A DNA stretch of 64,000 nucleotides. Origin: Bifidobacterium magnum. GTDB taxonomy: Bacteria; Actinomycetota; Actinomycetes; Actinomycetales; Bifidobacteriaceae. The notes under the pieces are model-generated. The model was not told the origin of the DNA and made no database searches. It saw only the letters and a list, made by a program, of their open reading frames with translations. Numbering within the stretch: position 1 is the stretch's first letter; each line of letters opens with the position of its first letter. The position numbers and the translations under genes are program-made. The stretch is from the NCBI RefSeq assembly GCF_000741255.1, contig NZ_JGZB01000003.1, forward strand, positions 248,001-312,000. Direction: 5' to 3'. This document shows, one piece after another, positions 8,884 to 19,454 of this stretch.

Positions 8884-10437
8884 ATGGTGAACAAGACAAC
8901 CGCTCGACCCCCGCAAGGCGGCGCAGCTCCGGAGTCCGATGATCGTGCCGTCTTTTCCGTCGCGTTCTATTTGCGTCAAATCTTGCGCCATGTGCTGTTC
9001 GCCGTGACCTGCGGCATCGTGTGCGGACTTGGATCCGTATTGCTGTGTGTATGCGTGGGATTCGCGCGGCACACGTTTCTGGCGCACCATTGGCTGTTGT
9101 GGGCCCTCCCGTTGCTGGGCGTGGGACAACTGCTGTTATATAAGGCATGGAAGTTGCCGCAAGATACTACCACCGAATCGGTGGTGCGCAACATTCGCCT
9201 CGGCAACCGCACGTCGGGCTTGCTGGCCCCGGGTATCCTCGTGGCCACCTGCATGACGATTCTGGGCGGAGGCGCCGTGGGCAAGGAGGCCGGCGCGCTG
9301 CAAATGGGCGCAAGCTTGGGCGCCACCGTCTCCAGGCCGTTCCATTTGCGTGACATCCTCAACCGCAACGGCGATGCCGACGGACGCGGCATCCACAGCT
9401 GCGTGGCCGCCACGGGCATGGCCGCCGAATTCGCCGCCCTGTTTTTCAGCCCTTTGGGCTCGGGCATTCTCGTGCTCGAATTGCTGGGATTCAGCCAGCT
9501 GCGCTTTTTGGTCGACATGCTTATCGCCTGTTTCACCGCCTATGGTGTGGCGCGCATATTCAACATTGGCGACATCATTATGAAAGTGCCCATTCCGCAA
9601 ATCGACTGGAAGATCGTGGGCATCTGCATCATCGTGGGCGTGTGTGCCGCGTTTTTCGGCACCGTGTTCGTCTCGCTGGTGCGCTTCATCCAGGACCTTA
9701 CGCGCCGCGTTTATAAGAATTACATGATGTGGGCCGTAGTTGGCGCCCTCATTTTCGCCGTGGTGGTAGCCACTACGGGCTGGTGGGACTTTACGGGCAG
9801 CGGTGGCGCGATGCTCAATACGATCCTCGTCGACGGCAAAAACGTGTCGTGGGCGTTCGCGATCAAAATGCTGCTTGTGGTGTTGTGCTTGGGATTCTGG
9901 CTCAAGGGTGGCGAAATCATGCCCTCGCTGTGCATTGGCGGCCTGCTTGGTTCGGCGTGCACGGTGATGACGGGCACCGATCCGCTGTTCGGCGCCGCTT
10001 TGGGCGCCATGTGCTTCTTTGCCGCCGTGGAACGCGTACCGGCCGCCGCGTTCTTTATGGGATGCGAGATTTTCGGATGGTCGATGGCGCCCATGCTGGC
10101 GATCAGCGTGTTTGTAGCCTTCATGTTCAGCTACCCGGTGGGCATCTACGGGGCCGGTCTCGATCTGGTGGCCCGTTTCCGCTGGCGTCTGCTCAAGCAG
10201 CGCGTCCTGCTGCACGATCTGGACGATACGGCCAACACCGACCGCGGTCCGTTCGACAACATCATCCAGGCCAGCCGCGCCATCAAACGCGTGCTTGCCG
10301 GACAGCGACCCGATGAAACGGTGGTGGAACCCGATTATGTGCTCCATGCGCTTCCGGATGGTCAAAAACCGCAGAATAAAGCCGATTCTACGCCCCCTGA
10401 CACTACTCGAAAAGCTTCAAAACCACCACGTTCCTAA
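8884..10437 (+). CDS. ClC-family anion channel or transporter, variant selectivity motifs
   Basis: A polytopic membrane protein of about 517 residues with many hydrophobic segments and a roughly 80-residue hydrophilic C-terminal tail. Two ClC signatures are recognisable: GKEAG (canonical GKEGP, with the gating glutamate kept) and GGEIMPSLCIGG (canonical GGIFAPSL). The GSGIP chloride-binding motif is not visible and TTTES stands near its place. In an ungapped comparison with the E. coli protein, the inner proton-pathway glutamate (E203) aligns with Leu. The start is uncertain: ATG 8884 or GTG 8887, both after ACGAGG. The next gene is oxc, so it may help with charge or pH balance, which is inference. 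The tail is rich in charged residues and of unknown role. Confidence 0.8.
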   Translation: MVNKTTARPPQGGAAPESDDRAVFSVAFYLRQILRHVLFAVTCGIVCGLGSVLLCVCVGFARHTFLAHHWLLWALPLLGVGQLLLYKAWKLPQDTTTESVVRNIRLGNRTSGLLAPGILVATCMTILGGGAVGKEAGALQMGASLGATVSRPFHLRDILNRNGDADGRGIHSCVAATGMAAEFAALFFSPLGSGILVLELLGFSQLRFLVDMLIACFTAYGVARIFNIGDIIMKVPIPQIDWKIVGICIIVGVCAAFFGTVFVSLVRFIQDLTRRVYKNYMMWAVVGALIFAVVVATTGWWDFTGSGGAMLNTILVDGKNVSWAFAIKMLLVVLCLGFWLKGGEIMPSLCIGGLLGSACTVMTGTDPLFGAALGAMCFFAAVERVPAAAFFMGCEIFGWSMAPMLAISVFVAFMFSYPVGIYGAGLDLVARFRWRLLKQRVLLHDLDDTANTDRGPFDNIIQASRAIKRVLAGQRPDETVVEPDYVLHALPDGQKPQNKADSTPPDTTRKASKPPRS

Positions 10438-10558
10438 AACCACACTGAGTCTTTCTTGGGAACTTCCTGTGAATGCCTACGCTCAGAAATGAAATTCATC
10501 CGCGTCCCAAAAATGTGAATTTATGGTGAAGCTATAAGTTCGTCGATTGGAGGATAAA

Positions 10559-12319
10559 ATGACGGATGAAGTTACTTCGACCACTGAGAATCTGACCGAT
10601 TCCCCGCACTACCTCGCCGAGGCGCTGATCAAGAACGGTGTCAAGCACATGTATGGTGTGGTTGGCATTCCGGTTACCGATTTCGCGCGTATCGCCCAGG
10701 GCATGGGCATCCGTTTCATCGCTATGCGCCACGAAGAGGACGCCGTGAACGCGGCCGCCGCTGAAGGTTTCCTGACGGGTCGTCCGGGCGTCGCCCTGAC
10801 GGTGTCCGCACCGGGCTTCCTCAATGGTTTGGCTCCGCTGAAGGAAGCCACTGAAAACGGCTTCCCGGTCATCATGATCGGTGGCTCTTCCACGCGCAAC
10901 GTGGTGGATCTGCAAGAAGGCGAGTACGAGGGCCTCGACCAGCGCGCTTACGCCGAGCCGTTCACGAAGGCCGCCTACCGTCTCGACAAGATCGAAGACG
11001 TCCCGCTGGCTGTGGCACGTGCCATGCATGTGGCCAGCTCGGGCCGTCCGGGCGCCGTTTACCTGGACTTCCCGGATGACGCCGTCGCCCAGACGATGAC
11101 CAAGGCAGACGCCGACGCCACGCTGTGGACCGCCACGGATCCGAACCCATCCGTCCAGCCGACCCAGGCCTCCATCGACGAAGCGCTGCAGCTGCTCGCC
11201 GGCGCCAAGAACCCGCTCGTCGTGATCGGCAAGGGCGCCGCAATCGCCCAGGCCGAGGACGAGGTGCAGGAATTCATCCAGAAGACCGACCTGCCGTTCC
11301 AGCCCATGAGCATGGCCAAGGGCCTGATCCCGGACACCGACAGCCACAGCACTTCTTCCTGCCGCGGCCTGGCGCTGCGCACGGCCGATGTGGTGCTGCT
11401 GATCGGCGCACGCCTCAACTGGATGCTGAACTTCGGCGAGAAGGGCTGGAACCCGAACGTCAAGTTCATCCAGATCGACATCAACCCGGAAGAGTTCGAG
11501 AACTCCCGCAAGATCGATGTGCCGGTCTTCGGCGACATCAAGTCCGCGATGACGATGCTCAACGAGGGCTTGGCCAAGACTCCGGTCAAGGCTTCCGAAG
11601 AATGGCTGAACCTGCTGCAGGCCGACAAGGACAAGAACAACACCAAGTTCGCCGCCCGCGTCAACTCCGGCAAGGTGCCGATGGGCCACTTTGATGCGCT
11701 GGGCGCGATCAAGAAGGTGTATGACAAGCACCAGGACCTCTACCTGGTCAACGAAGGCGCCAACACGCTCGACATCTGCCGTGACGTCATTGACGTGTAC
11801 CAGCCGCGCCACCGCCTTGATTGCGGTACGTGGGGCGTTATGGGCTGCGGCACGGGCTACGCCATCGGTGCTGCCGTGACCACGGGCAAGAACGTGCTGT
11901 ACATCGGCGGCGACTCCGCATTCGGCTTCGACGGCATGGAAGTGGAAACCGCTTGCCGTTTCAACCTGCCGATTACTTTCGTGGTGCTCAACAACGGCGG
12001 CATCTACCGTGGCGACTTCGAGAACCTCGGCAATGATGGCGATCCGTCCCCGCTGACGCTGATGTACGACGCCCACTATGAGAAGATGATCGAAGCCTTC
12101 GGCGGCAAGAGCTACTACGCCACGACGCCTGAGGAAGTCGAGCAGATGGTCGAGGAAGCCGTCGCTTCCGGCAAGCCGAGCTTCGTGCAGGTGCAGCTGG
12201 CCATTTACGCGGGCGGCGAGTCGGGCCACATCGGCGATCTCAACCCGAAGCCGGTCGTCGGTCCGCTGGCGACCTCGGAAGTCACCGCGAACGATTACCT
12301 CACCGGCGCTCGCATGTGA
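10559..12319 (+). CDS. oxc: Oxalyl-CoA decarboxylase
   Basis: A 586-residue ThDP-dependent enzyme that decarboxylates oxalyl-CoA to formyl-CoA and CO2, consuming a proton. The N-terminal pyrimidine-binding domain has GVVGIPVTDFARIAQ and RHEEDAVNAAAAEG, where the Glu would activate ThDP. A central domain follows, and the C-terminal ThDP/Mg2+ site runs from GGDSAFGFDGMEVET to NNGGIYRG, a pattern that matches OXC rather than acetolactate synthase. The ATG at 10559 follows a perfect GGAGG at 5 bases, so an upstream in-frame ATG was rejected. Its partner formyl-CoA transferase (frc) is not in the window. It is followed by an AEC permease that may move oxalate or formate. Confidence 0.94.
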   Translation: MTDEVTSTTENLTDSPHYLAEALIKNGVKHMYGVVGIPVTDFARIAQGMGIRFIAMRHEEDAVNAAAAEGFLTGRPGVALTVSAPGFLNGLAPLKEATENGFPVIMIGGSSTRNVVDLQEGEYEGLDQRAYAEPFTKAAYRLDKIEDVPLAVARAMHVASSGRPGAVYLDFPDDAVAQTMTKADADATLWTATDPNPSVQPTQASIDEALQLLAGAKNPLVVIGKGAAIAQAEDEVQEFIQKTDLPFQPMSMAKGLIPDTDSHSTSSCRGLALRTADVVLLIGARLNWMLNFGEKGWNPNVKFIQIDINPEEFENSRKIDVPVFGDIKSAMTMLNEGLAKTPVKASEEWLNLLQADKDKNNTKFAARVNSGKVPMGHFDALGAIKKVYDKHQDLYLVNEGANTLDICRDVIDVYQPRHRLDCGTWGVMGCGTGYAIGAAVTTGKNVLYIGGDSAFGFDGMEVETACRFNLPITFVVLNNGGIYRGDFENLGNDGDPSPLTLMYDAHYEKMIEAFGGKSYYATTPEEVEQMVEEAVASGKPSFVQVQLAIYAGGESGHIGDLNPKPVVGPLATSEVTANDYLTGARM

Positions 12320-12442
12320 CCTTATGCGGACGGTGCGTTAGCGCCGGACGCCCTTTGCCGGCGACCGGGTTTCCTTATCGGGGGATAGGGAATCCGGCTG
12401 CCGGCATTCAAATGATTCGTATATTGAAGAAATCTGATAATC

Positions 12443-13549
12443 ATGGAAAAAATTATTGTTGTGGACATCGTCCCGATCATCGTGATCATGGCGTTGGGCT
12501 ATGTCTGTGGAAAATTCCGATACTTCGACGACGACCAGCGCCAGGGCCTGAACAAGGTCGTGCTGGACATCGCACTGCCTGCCGCGTTGTTCATCTCCAT
12601 CGTGAAGGCGACGCGCTCCATGCTGGCCCAGGACGCCGTCCTGACCATCCTTGGCTTCGTGGGCATCATCGTGATGTTCATGCTCAGCTACTTCCTCTGC
12701 CGCCTGATGTTCAAGCACAACATCCAGGAAGCAGCCGTGTGCGCATTGATCGCCGGCTCCCCGACGATCGGCTTCCTCGGCTTCGCAGTGCTTGATCCTA
12801 TCTACGGCAACACCGTGAGCACCAACCTCGTCATCGCCATCATCTCTATCGTGGTCAACGCAGTAACGATCCCGATTGGCATGTACCTGATCAACCTCGG
12901 CCAGTCCAAGGACAACCGTGAGGCCGCCCTCGCCGCCGCGAACAACGCCCGCACCAACACCGCGCAGAAGCACGCCGACGTCGCGGTGGATCCGAGCAAG
13001 GATCCGAGCAAGGACAAGAACGCCGAAATCATGGTCGGCACTTCCTCCAACAAGGGCAAGGCTTCCCACCACAAGATCAAGAACCCGAACATCGCTGCAC
13101 TGGTCAACGCGCTTGAACAGCCTGTGTGCTGGGCTCCGTTGCTCGCCATCGTCCTCGTGCTTATCGGCATCCGTATTCCGGACCAGGTCGCTCCTACCTT
13201 CGACCTGATCGCCAAGGCGAACTCCGGCGTGGCCGTGCTGGCCGCAGGTCTGGCACTGTCCACCGTGAAGTTCTCGCTCGGCTGGGAAACCATCTGGAAC
13301 ACCATCTACCGTTTGCTCATCACCCCTGCGGCCTTCCTCGGCGTCGGCCTGCTGTGCGGCATGGGCCACGACATCACCAAGCTGAGCATGCTCGTGCTCT
13401 CCGTGGCACTGCCTCCGGCATTCTCCGGCATCATCATCTCGAGCCGTTACAACATCTACGTCAAGGAAGGCGCCTCGACCACGGCCGTTTCGACCGTCGC
13501 GTTCGCCGTCACCTGCCTGCTGTGGATCTGGCTCGTGCCGAAGTTCTAA
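12443..13549 (+). CDS. AEC-family transporter, possible oxalate/formate or malate carrier
   Basis: A 368-residue auxin efflux carrier family protein with about ten hydrophobic segments in two halves. The second half contains NSGVAVLAAGLALS and ALPPAFSGIIISSRY. The halves are joined by a long hydrophilic loop (about residues 150-220) containing a repeated PSKD encoded by two 12-bp direct repeats (GGATCCGAGCAA, 12988-13011). AEC proteins carry small organic anions such as malate. It starts 123 bases after oxc on the same strand and ends at a strong terminator, so oxalate uptake or oxalate/formate exchange is a reasonable inference but not proven. Confidence 0.83.
   Translation: MEKIIVVDIVPIIVIMALGYVCGKFRYFDDDQRQGLNKVVLDIALPAALFISIVKATRSMLAQDAVLTILGFVGIIVMFMLSYFLCRLMFKHNIQEAAVCALIAGSPTIGFLGFAVLDPIYGNTVSTNLVIAIISIVVNAVTIPIGMYLINLGQSKDNREAALAAANNARTNTAQKHADVAVDPSKDPSKDKNAEIMVGTSSNKGKASHHKIKNPNIAALVNALEQPVCWAPLLAIVLVLIGIRIPDQVAPTFDLIAKANSGVAVLAAGLALSTVKFSLGWETIWNTIYRLLITPAAFLGVGLLCGMGHDITKLSMLVLSVALPPAFSGIIISSRYNIYVKEGASTTAVSTVAFAVTCLLWIWLVPKF
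12988..13011. repeat. Tandem 12-bp repeat inside the AEC transporter loop
   Basis: Two exact copies of GGATCCGAGCAA (12988-12999 and 13000-13011) encode the repeated PSKD in the cytoplasmic loop. The in-frame duplication suggests slippage and possible length variation between strains. Confidence 0.8.
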
Positions 13550-13573
13550 AGTTTCTTCAATATAAGAATCTGC

Positions 13574-13616
13574 AAGGCGTTTTGTCCGGCTTCGCCGGGC
13601 GAAACGCCTTTTTTGT
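13574..13616 (+). terminator. Intrinsic terminator after the AEC transporter
   Basis: A 17-bp stem with a short TTC loop, containing only G-U wobbles and no mismatch, is followed directly by a T run. It closes the oxc-AEC transcript. Confidence 0.9.
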
Positions 13617-13716
13617 TTGCCGACAATAATATTGCGCGGAACGCTGTATAGGCGATATGGCATACTAGCTAAGGCTATTTTCAGCTTGTTAAACGTCGAA
13701 TGAATAGGTGAGGCAA

Positions 13717-14280
13717 TTGGCACAGACTACTAACGACATCAAGAACGGTTCCATTCTTAACCTCGACGGCCAGCTGTGGCAGGTCATCAAGTTCCAGCAC
13801 GTCAAGCCGGGCAAGGGCCCCGCTTTCGTGCGCACGACCATCAAGAACGTGCTGTCCGGCAAGATCGTGGACAAGACCTTCAACGCCGGCATGAAGATGG
13901 AATTCGAGACGGTGGACAACCGTACGCTGCAGTACTCCTACGATGATGGCGACAACTACGTGTTCATGGACATGACCACGTACGACCAGATCATGATCCC
14001 GAAGACGCTGCTGGGCGACAAGTCCAAGTACCTGCTTGAGGGCACCGACTGCATCATTTCCTTCCACGACGGCACGCCGCTGTCCGTGGAACTGCCGGCA
14101 TCCGTGATCCTGACCGTGACGCACACGGAACCGGGTCTGCAGGGCAACCGTTCCAACGCCGGCACGAAGCCGGCCACCGTGGAAACCGGCGCCGAGATCC
14201 AGGTCCCGCTGTTCATCGGCGAAGGCGAAAAGGTGAAGATCAGCACGGAAGACGGCTCCTACCTGGGCCGCGAGAACTGA
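13717..14280 (+). CDS. efp: Translation elongation factor P
   Basis: A 187-residue EF-P with the usual three beta-barrel domains. It relieves ribosome stalling at polyproline stretches. The N-terminal domain reads [13 protein letters not shown], the modification-loop region is [15 protein letters not shown] with Lys at the tip position, and the C-terminal region has SAGTKP-like [12 protein letters not shown] and ends with [14 protein letters not shown] 13717 is preferred as the start because AGGTG precedes it by a normal distance and the protein then begins [11 protein letters not shown]. An in-frame GTG lies three codons upstream. It heads the efp-nusB-carA-carB run. Confidence 0.96.
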   Translation: MAQTTNDIKNGSILNLDGQLWQVIKFQHVKPGKGPAFVRTTIKNVLSGKIVDKTFNAGMKMEFETVDNRTLQYSYDDGDNYVFMDMTTYDQIMIPKTLLGDKSKYLLEGTDCIISFHDGTPLSVELPASVILTVTHTEPGLQGNRSNAGTKPATVETGAEIQVPLFIGEGEKVKISTEDGSYLGREN

Positions 14281-14332
14281 TATAGTTCTTCACAACGTTA
14301 TTGGTATTGCAGATAAGGACACATCAAGTTCT

Positions 14333-14776
14333 ATGTCACGTTCCACCGCACGCAAAAGGGCTTTGAACACGCTGTATGAAGCGGACGAGAAGGGCCAGGA
14401 TTTCATTAGCCTGCTCGAAGAGCGCATCAAGGAGCCGGGAGCGCAAACCCCGTTGCCCGAATATGCCATTGAAATCGTCCGTGGCGTAGCCGAACACCAG
14501 CCGAACATTGATGCTATGCTCAATGAACATTCCACAGGTTGGAAACTTAAGCGCATGCATGTGCTCGATCGTAATATTCTGCGAATCGCAGCATGGGAAA
14601 TCATGTACAACGATGAGATCCCGAACAAAGTCGCCATCGATGAGGCGTTGAACCTGTCGAAGACCTTGTGTGACGACGATTCGCCGGCGTTTATTCACGG
14701 CTTGTTGAGCGCGGTTTGCACCGCTATCGACGCGCAGCCAGCCGCTGAACCGGACGGTGAAACCAAGTCTGAGTAA
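14333..14776 (+). CDS. nusB: Transcription antitermination factor NusB
   Basis: A 147-residue all-helical RNA-binding protein that acts with NusE/S10 at boxA for rRNA antitermination. MSRSTARKRALNTLYEAD matches the arginine-rich N-terminus of NusB, and the C-terminal half has LDRNILRIAAWEI and PNKVAIDEALNLSK, the best conserved blocks of the family. It follows efp by 52 bases and precedes carA by about 90, the order seen in other actinobacteria. Confidence 0.95.
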   Translation: MSRSTARKRALNTLYEADEKGQDFISLLEERIKEPGAQTPLPEYAIEIVRGVAEHQPNIDAMLNEHSTGWKLKRMHVLDRNILRIAAWEIMYNDEIPNKVAIDEALNLSKTLCDDDSPAFIHGLLSAVCTAIDAQPAAEPDGETKSE

Positions 14777-14867
14777 CCAGACGTAATAGTTGGTATCGGT
14801 CGCCGGGTCGCGCAGTATTGGTTCCTCTTCGTTGGACTAGTTCAATGATGAAGGAGGCAGTACGTGG

Positions 14868-16064
14868 GTGATCCGGCGACCGTTTCATATTCCGCGAACA
14901 ATGCAGTACTGGGTGCTCGAAGACGGGCGCGTTTTTGTAGGAGACCCGTTTGGCGCCACTGGCCAGACCACTGCGGAAATCGTGTTCGCCACCGCGATGA
15001 CGGGATATCAGGAAACACTGACCGACCCAAGTTACGACCGTCAGATCGTGGTACAGACGTTCCCCCATGTCGGCAACACGGGCATGAACGGCCAGGATCC
15101 GGAATCCTCGCGTATTTGGGTGGCCGGCTATGTGGTGCGCGATCCCAGTCCCATGGTCAGCAATTGGCGCGCCACCTCCAGTCTCGACGCCGAGCTGGAA
15201 CATGACCATATAGTAGGCATCTGTCGAATTGATACGCGCGCCCTCGTACGCCACTTGCGTTCGTGCGGCGTGATGCGAGCCGGCATTTTCTCGGGCCCCG
15301 CCCTCCTTGATGAGGACGGCCGCGTACGCAATATCGATTCGCTGCTCGCCGACGTGCGCGCCACACCTCCGATGGAAGGCTCGAGCCTGTATGAGGAAGT
15401 AAGTACGCGCGAACCGTACATTATCGAACCCGTATTGGAAGACGGAGCCGACCCCGTCGCCGTGGTCGCAGCCATCGATCTGGGCATCAAATCCATGACA
15501 CCGGCGCGACTGGCGCAACGCGGCTGCCGCGTGCACGTATTGCCGGCGTCCGCGACCATCGATGACATCCGCGCGCTCCAACCGGACGGCGTCTTCTTCT
15601 CCAACGGCCCGGGCGATCCGCAGGAAGCCGACGAAATGGTGGCGCTGGTACGCGCCGTTCTCGACGAAGGCTATCCCGTATTCGGCATCTGTTTCGGCAA
15701 CCAGCTGCTGGGCCGCGCGCTCGGATTCGGCACCTACAAACTCAAGTTCGGACACCGAGGCGTCAACCAGCCCGTCCAGGACCTGACCACAGGCAAAGTG
15801 GAAGTCACCGCGCACAACCATGGTTTCGCCGTGGACGCGCCCATCGGCGCGCCGACGGTGGCCCCGTTCGCGGACGGCAAGTACGGCCGCGTCATGGTCA
15901 GCCACGTGGACCTGAACGACCGTGTGGTCGAAGGCCTGCAGTGTCTCGACATTCCGGCGTTCTCCGTGCAATACCATCCGGAAGCCGCGGCAGGTCCGCA
16001 TGACGCTTCTTACCTGTTCGACCGTTTCGTAACCCTTATGTCGCGCGCCCAGGAGGACCGCTAA
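14868..16064 (+). CDS. carA: Carbamoyl-phosphate synthase small (glutaminase) subunit
   Basis: A 398-residue CarA that hydrolyses glutamine and channels ammonia to CarB for carbamoyl phosphate, used for pyrimidines and arginine. The N-terminal domain has [12 protein letters not shown] and NTGMNGQD. The C-terminal amidotransferase has the nucleophile Cys in [10 protein letters not shown] (CLGHQ in many homologs) and His/Glu in VQYHPEA. GTG 14868 was chosen because GGAGG lies 10 bases upstream. The internal ATG 14901 has no ribosome binding site. The TAA shares a base with the carB ATG. Confidence 0.95.
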   Translation: MIRRPFHIPRTMQYWVLEDGRVFVGDPFGATGQTTAEIVFATAMTGYQETLTDPSYDRQIVVQTFPHVGNTGMNGQDPESSRIWVAGYVVRDPSPMVSNWRATSSLDAELEHDHIVGICRIDTRALVRHLRSCGVMRAGIFSGPALLDEDGRVRNIDSLLADVRATPPMEGSSLYEEVSTREPYIIEPVLEDGADPVAVVAAIDLGIKSMTPARLAQRGCRVHVLPASATIDDIRALQPDGVFFSNGPGDPQEADEMVALVRAVLDEGYPVFGICFGNQLLGRALGFGTYKLKFGHRGVNQPVQDLTTGKVEVTAHNHGFAVDAPIGAPTVAPFADGKYGRVMVSHVDLNDRVVEGLQCLDIPAFSVQYHPEAAAGPHDASYLFDRFVTLMSRAQEDR

Positions 16065-19000
16065 TGCCAAAACGCACAGATATTTCCTCGGTCATGGTCA
16101 TCGGTTCCGGCCCGATTGTGATCGGCCAAGCCGCCGAATTCGACTACTCGGGAACCCAGGCGTGCCGCGTGCTGCGCGAAGAAGGCATCCGCGTCATCCT
16201 CGTCAACTCCAATCCGGCCACGATCATGACCGACCCGCAGGTCGCCGACGCCACGTATATCGAACCGATCGATACGCACATTCTTGAACAGATCATCGCC
16301 AAGGAGCGCCCCGACGCGCTGCTGCCCACACTGGGCGGCCAGACGGCGCTCAACGCGGCCGTGGCGCTCGGCAAAGCCGGGGTTCTTAGCAAATACCACG
16401 TGGAACTTATCGGCGCCGACCTCGAGGCGATCGACCGCGGCGAAGACCGCGAATCCTTCAAGAAGGTCGTGGAGGAAGCGGGAGCCGAATCGGCCCGCTC
16501 CGATATCGCCCATTCGCTCGAACAGGCCGACGAGATCGCGGCGCGTTTCGGATTCCCCGTAGTCGTGCGTCCGAGCTTCACGATGGGCGGCCTCGGATCC
16601 GGCATCGCCCACAACACCGAAGAGCTGCACCGTATCGCCGGCCAAGGCCTGCACGATTCTCCGACCGAGGAAGTGCTGATTGAAGAAGGCATCGAAGGCT
16701 GGAAGGAATACGAGCTCGAACTCATGCGCGACCGCAACGACAACGTCGTGGTCGTCTGCCCGATCGAAAACGTCGATCCCGTGGGCGTGCATACGGGCGA
16801 CTCCATCACCGTGGCCCCGGCGTTCACGCTGACCGACCGCGAATACCAGAAGCTGCGCGACATCGGCATCGCCATTATCCGCGGCGTGGGCGTGGACACG
16901 GGCGGATGCAACATCCAGTTCGCCGTGCACCCGCAAACGGGCCGCATCATCGTGATCGAAATGAACCCGCGCGTATCGCGTTCCTCGGCGCTCGCGTCCA
17001 AAGCCACGGGATACCCGATCGCCAAAATCGCCACCAAACTCGCGCTGGGCTACACGCTTGACGAAATCCGCAACGACATTACGCGTTCCACGCCGGCCTG
17101 CTTCGAACCGACCATCGACTACGTGGTCACCAAAGTCCCGCGTTTCGCGTTCGAAAAGTTCCCGGGCGCCGATCCGCGTCTGACCACCTCCATGAAGTCG
17201 GTGGGCGAAGCCATGGCGCTCGCCGGAAACTTCACCGAATCCCTCGGCAAGGCCATGCGTTCGATCGACAAGCGCGACATGATGTTCAGCTGGGACCGCG
17301 ACGCGCCTGACGCCGAAGAGGTACGCGAACTCCTGGAAGCGATCGCCGTGCCCACCGAATACCGCTACGTGCAGATCATGCGCGCGCTATGGGGCGGGGC
17401 CACGCCCGAACAAATTGTGGACATTACAAAAATCGATCCATGGTTCGTGGCGCAATTCGCCGCCATCAACGCCATGGCGCTCGCCGTCAAGGAGGCTCCG
17501 CGCCTGAGCGAAGACCTGTTGCTGCGCGCCAAGCTCACGGGCCTGTCCGATTTGCAGATTGCGCATTTGCGCAATATGGGCGACGCCGGCGAAAACACGA
17601 TTCGTGAACTGCGCTGGACCTACAACATGCATCCCGTGTTCAAGACCGTGGATACCTGCGCCGCGGAATTCGACGCGCTCACGCCCTACTATTACTCCAC
17701 CTACGCCGAGGAAAGCGAAGTGCGACCGCGCGAACGCGAGGCCGTGATCATCCTGGGCTCGGGCCCCAACCGCATCGGCCAAGGCATCGAATTCGACTAC
17801 ACCTGCGTGCACGCGGTACAGGAACTGGGCGCCGACTATGACACGATCATGGTCAACTGCAATCCCGAAACCGTCTCCACCGACTATGACATGTCCGACC
17901 GACTGTACTTCGAGCCGCTCACGTTCGAGGACGTCATGGAAATCTATGAGGCGGAACGCCAAATGGGGCCTGTCAAGGGCGTGATCGTGCAGCTTGGCGG
18001 CCAGACGCCGCTGTCCTTGGCGGCGCGCCTGAAGGCGGCCGGAGTCCCGATTCTCGGCACGACGCCCGAATCCATCGACTTGGCGGAAAACCGCGAGCTG
18101 TTCGGCGAAGTGTTGCGCGAGGAACACCTGAACGCGCCGCGCTTCGGCACCGCGCTGTCCCTGCAGGAGGCGCAGGAGGCCGCGCACTCGATCGGATATC
18201 CCGTGCTCGTGCGCCCAAGCTACGTATTGGGCGGTCGCGGCATGGAAATCGTGTACACGGACGACCAGCTGGCCACCTATGTCAACCGTGCGCTCGAGCA
18301 GGCGCAAGCCGACACGGTCGTGTCGGGACGCCTTCCCTCGCCGCTGTTGATCGACAAGTTCCTGCAGGACGCCGTGGAAATCGACGTGGACGCGCTGTTT
18401 GACGGCGAGGAACTCTACATCGGCGGCATCATGGAACACATTGAGGAAGCGGGCGTCCACTCGGGCGACGCCGCATGCTCGCTGCCGCCGTCCACGTTAA
18501 GCGACAGCCAGATCAGCCGGTTGCGCAGCGCGACGCTCGCCATCGCCCGCGGTTGCGGCGTGCGCGGCCTGCTCAATGTGCAGTATGCGTTCATGGCCAA
18601 TACGCTGTATGTAATCGAGGCCAACCCGCGCGCCTCGCGCACCGTGCCGTTCGCCTCGAAGGCGACGGGCGTGGCGCTCGCCAAGGCCGCCGCGCGCATC
18701 ATGGTGGGGGAGAGCGTCGCCCAGCAACGTGAACGCGGGCTGCTTCTGCCGCATGGTGACGGCGGATCCATCCGCCGCGACCAGCATGTGGCGATCAAGG
18801 AATCCGTGTTGCCGTTCCGCCGCTTCCGCACTCCTGTAGGCCGTACGGTCGATATTCTGCTGGGCCCCGAAATGCGCTCGACGGGCGAAGTCATGGGATT
18901 CGACCGCGACTTCCCTCACGCGTTCGCCAAGAGCCAGCTGGCCGCCTACGAGGGAGGCTTGCGCTCCAGCGGCAACGTGTTCCTGTCTGTCAACGACACC

Positions 19001-19432
19001 GACAAGCGGCAGCTGCCGTTGTTCGCCGTCCGTCTGGTGGAGCTGGGCTTCACGTTGTGGGCCACCGAAGGCACGGCGTCCGTGTTGCGCCATTACGGCA
19101 TCGACTCGCGTGTGGTGGATAAAATCACGACGCGCATCGATTCCGAGCAGCAGCCCCACGAACTGGTACAGTCCGCGGACGGCTCCGTGGGCAAGAACGT
19201 GGTGCAGCTGATCGAAGAAGGCACGATCGACATGATCCTGAACACGCCCAATTCGCACGGTTCGCGCGCTGACGGATACTCGATCCGCGCGGCCGCCATC
19301 GCCGCCGATTTGCCGCACTTCACTACCATGACGGAATTCTCGGCGGTGTTGCTTGCAATCGAAGCCGTGAAGAAGCATGATTATCAAATCATGAGTATTC
19401 AGGAACATGCGCGCCGCATGTTCCATGAATAA
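16064..19432 (+). CDS. carB: Carbamoyl-phosphate synthase large subunit
   Basis: At 1122 residues it has the full length for CarB. Two homologous halves each hold an ATP-grasp synthetase unit: the first opens with [19 protein letters not shown] and carries [12 protein letters not shown], and the second opens with [18 protein letters not shown] and carries [11 protein letters not shown]. An MGS-like allosteric domain occupies roughly the last 150 residues (from NVFLSVND). It makes carbamoyl phosphate from bicarbonate, two ATP and CarA-supplied ammonia. The start overlaps the carA stop by one base, so the subunits are translated together. Confidence 0.97.
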   Translation: MPKRTDISSVMVIGSGPIVIGQAAEFDYSGTQACRVLREEGIRVILVNSNPATIMTDPQVADATYIEPIDTHILEQIIAKERPDALLPTLGGQTALNAAVALGKAGVLSKYHVELIGADLEAIDRGEDRESFKKVVEEAGAESARSDIAHSLEQADEIAARFGFPVVVRPSFTMGGLGSGIAHNTEELHRIAGQGLHDSPTEEVLIEEGIEGWKEYELELMRDRNDNVVVVCPIENVDPVGVHTGDSITVAPAFTLTDREYQKLRDIGIAIIRGVGVDTGGCNIQFAVHPQTGRIIVIEMNPRVSRSSALASKATGYPIAKIATKLALGYTLDEIRNDITRSTPACFEPTIDYVVTKVPRFAFEKFPGADPRLTTSMKSVGEAMALAGNFTESLGKAMRSIDKRDMMFSWDRDAPDAEEVRELLEAIAVPTEYRYVQIMRALWGGATPEQIVDITKIDPWFVAQFAAINAMALAVKEAPRLSEDLLLRAKLTGLSDLQIAHLRNMGDAGENTIRELRWTYNMHPVFKTVDTCAAEFDALTPYYYSTYAEESEVRPREREAVIILGSGPNRIGQGIEFDYTCVHAVQELGADYDTIMVNCNPETVSTDYDMSDRLYFEPLTFEDVMEIYEAERQMGPVKGVIVQLGGQTPLSLAARLKAAGVPILGTTPESIDLAENRELFGEVLREEHLNAPRFGTALSLQEAQEAAHSIGYPVLVRPSYVLGGRGMEIVYTDDQLATYVNRALEQAQADTVVSGRLPSPLLIDKFLQDAVEIDVDALFDGEELYIGGIMEHIEEAGVHSGDAACSLPPSTLSDSQISRLRSATLAIARGCGVRGLLNVQYAFMANTLYVIEANPRASRTVPFASKATGVALAKAAARIMVGESVAQQRERGLLLPHGDGGSIRRDQHVAIKESVLPFRRFRTPVGRTVDILLGPEMRSTGEVMGFDRDFPHAFAKSQLAAYEGGLRSSGNVFLSVNDTDKRQLPLFAVRLVELGFTLWATEGTASVLRHYGIDSRVVDKITTRIDSEQQPHELVQSADGSVGKNVVQLIEEGTIDMILNTPNSHGSRADGYSIRAAAIAADLPHFTTMTEFSAVLLAIEAVKKHDYQIMSIQEHARRMFHE

Positions 19433-19454
19433 ATCCGACGGAAAGAAGACGACA

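Noticed and set aside
10489..10499. ATGAA-A-TTCAT inverted repeat before oxc as an operator
   Set aside because: It is only 5 bp per arm and AT-rich, so it can occur by chance; no further evidence.
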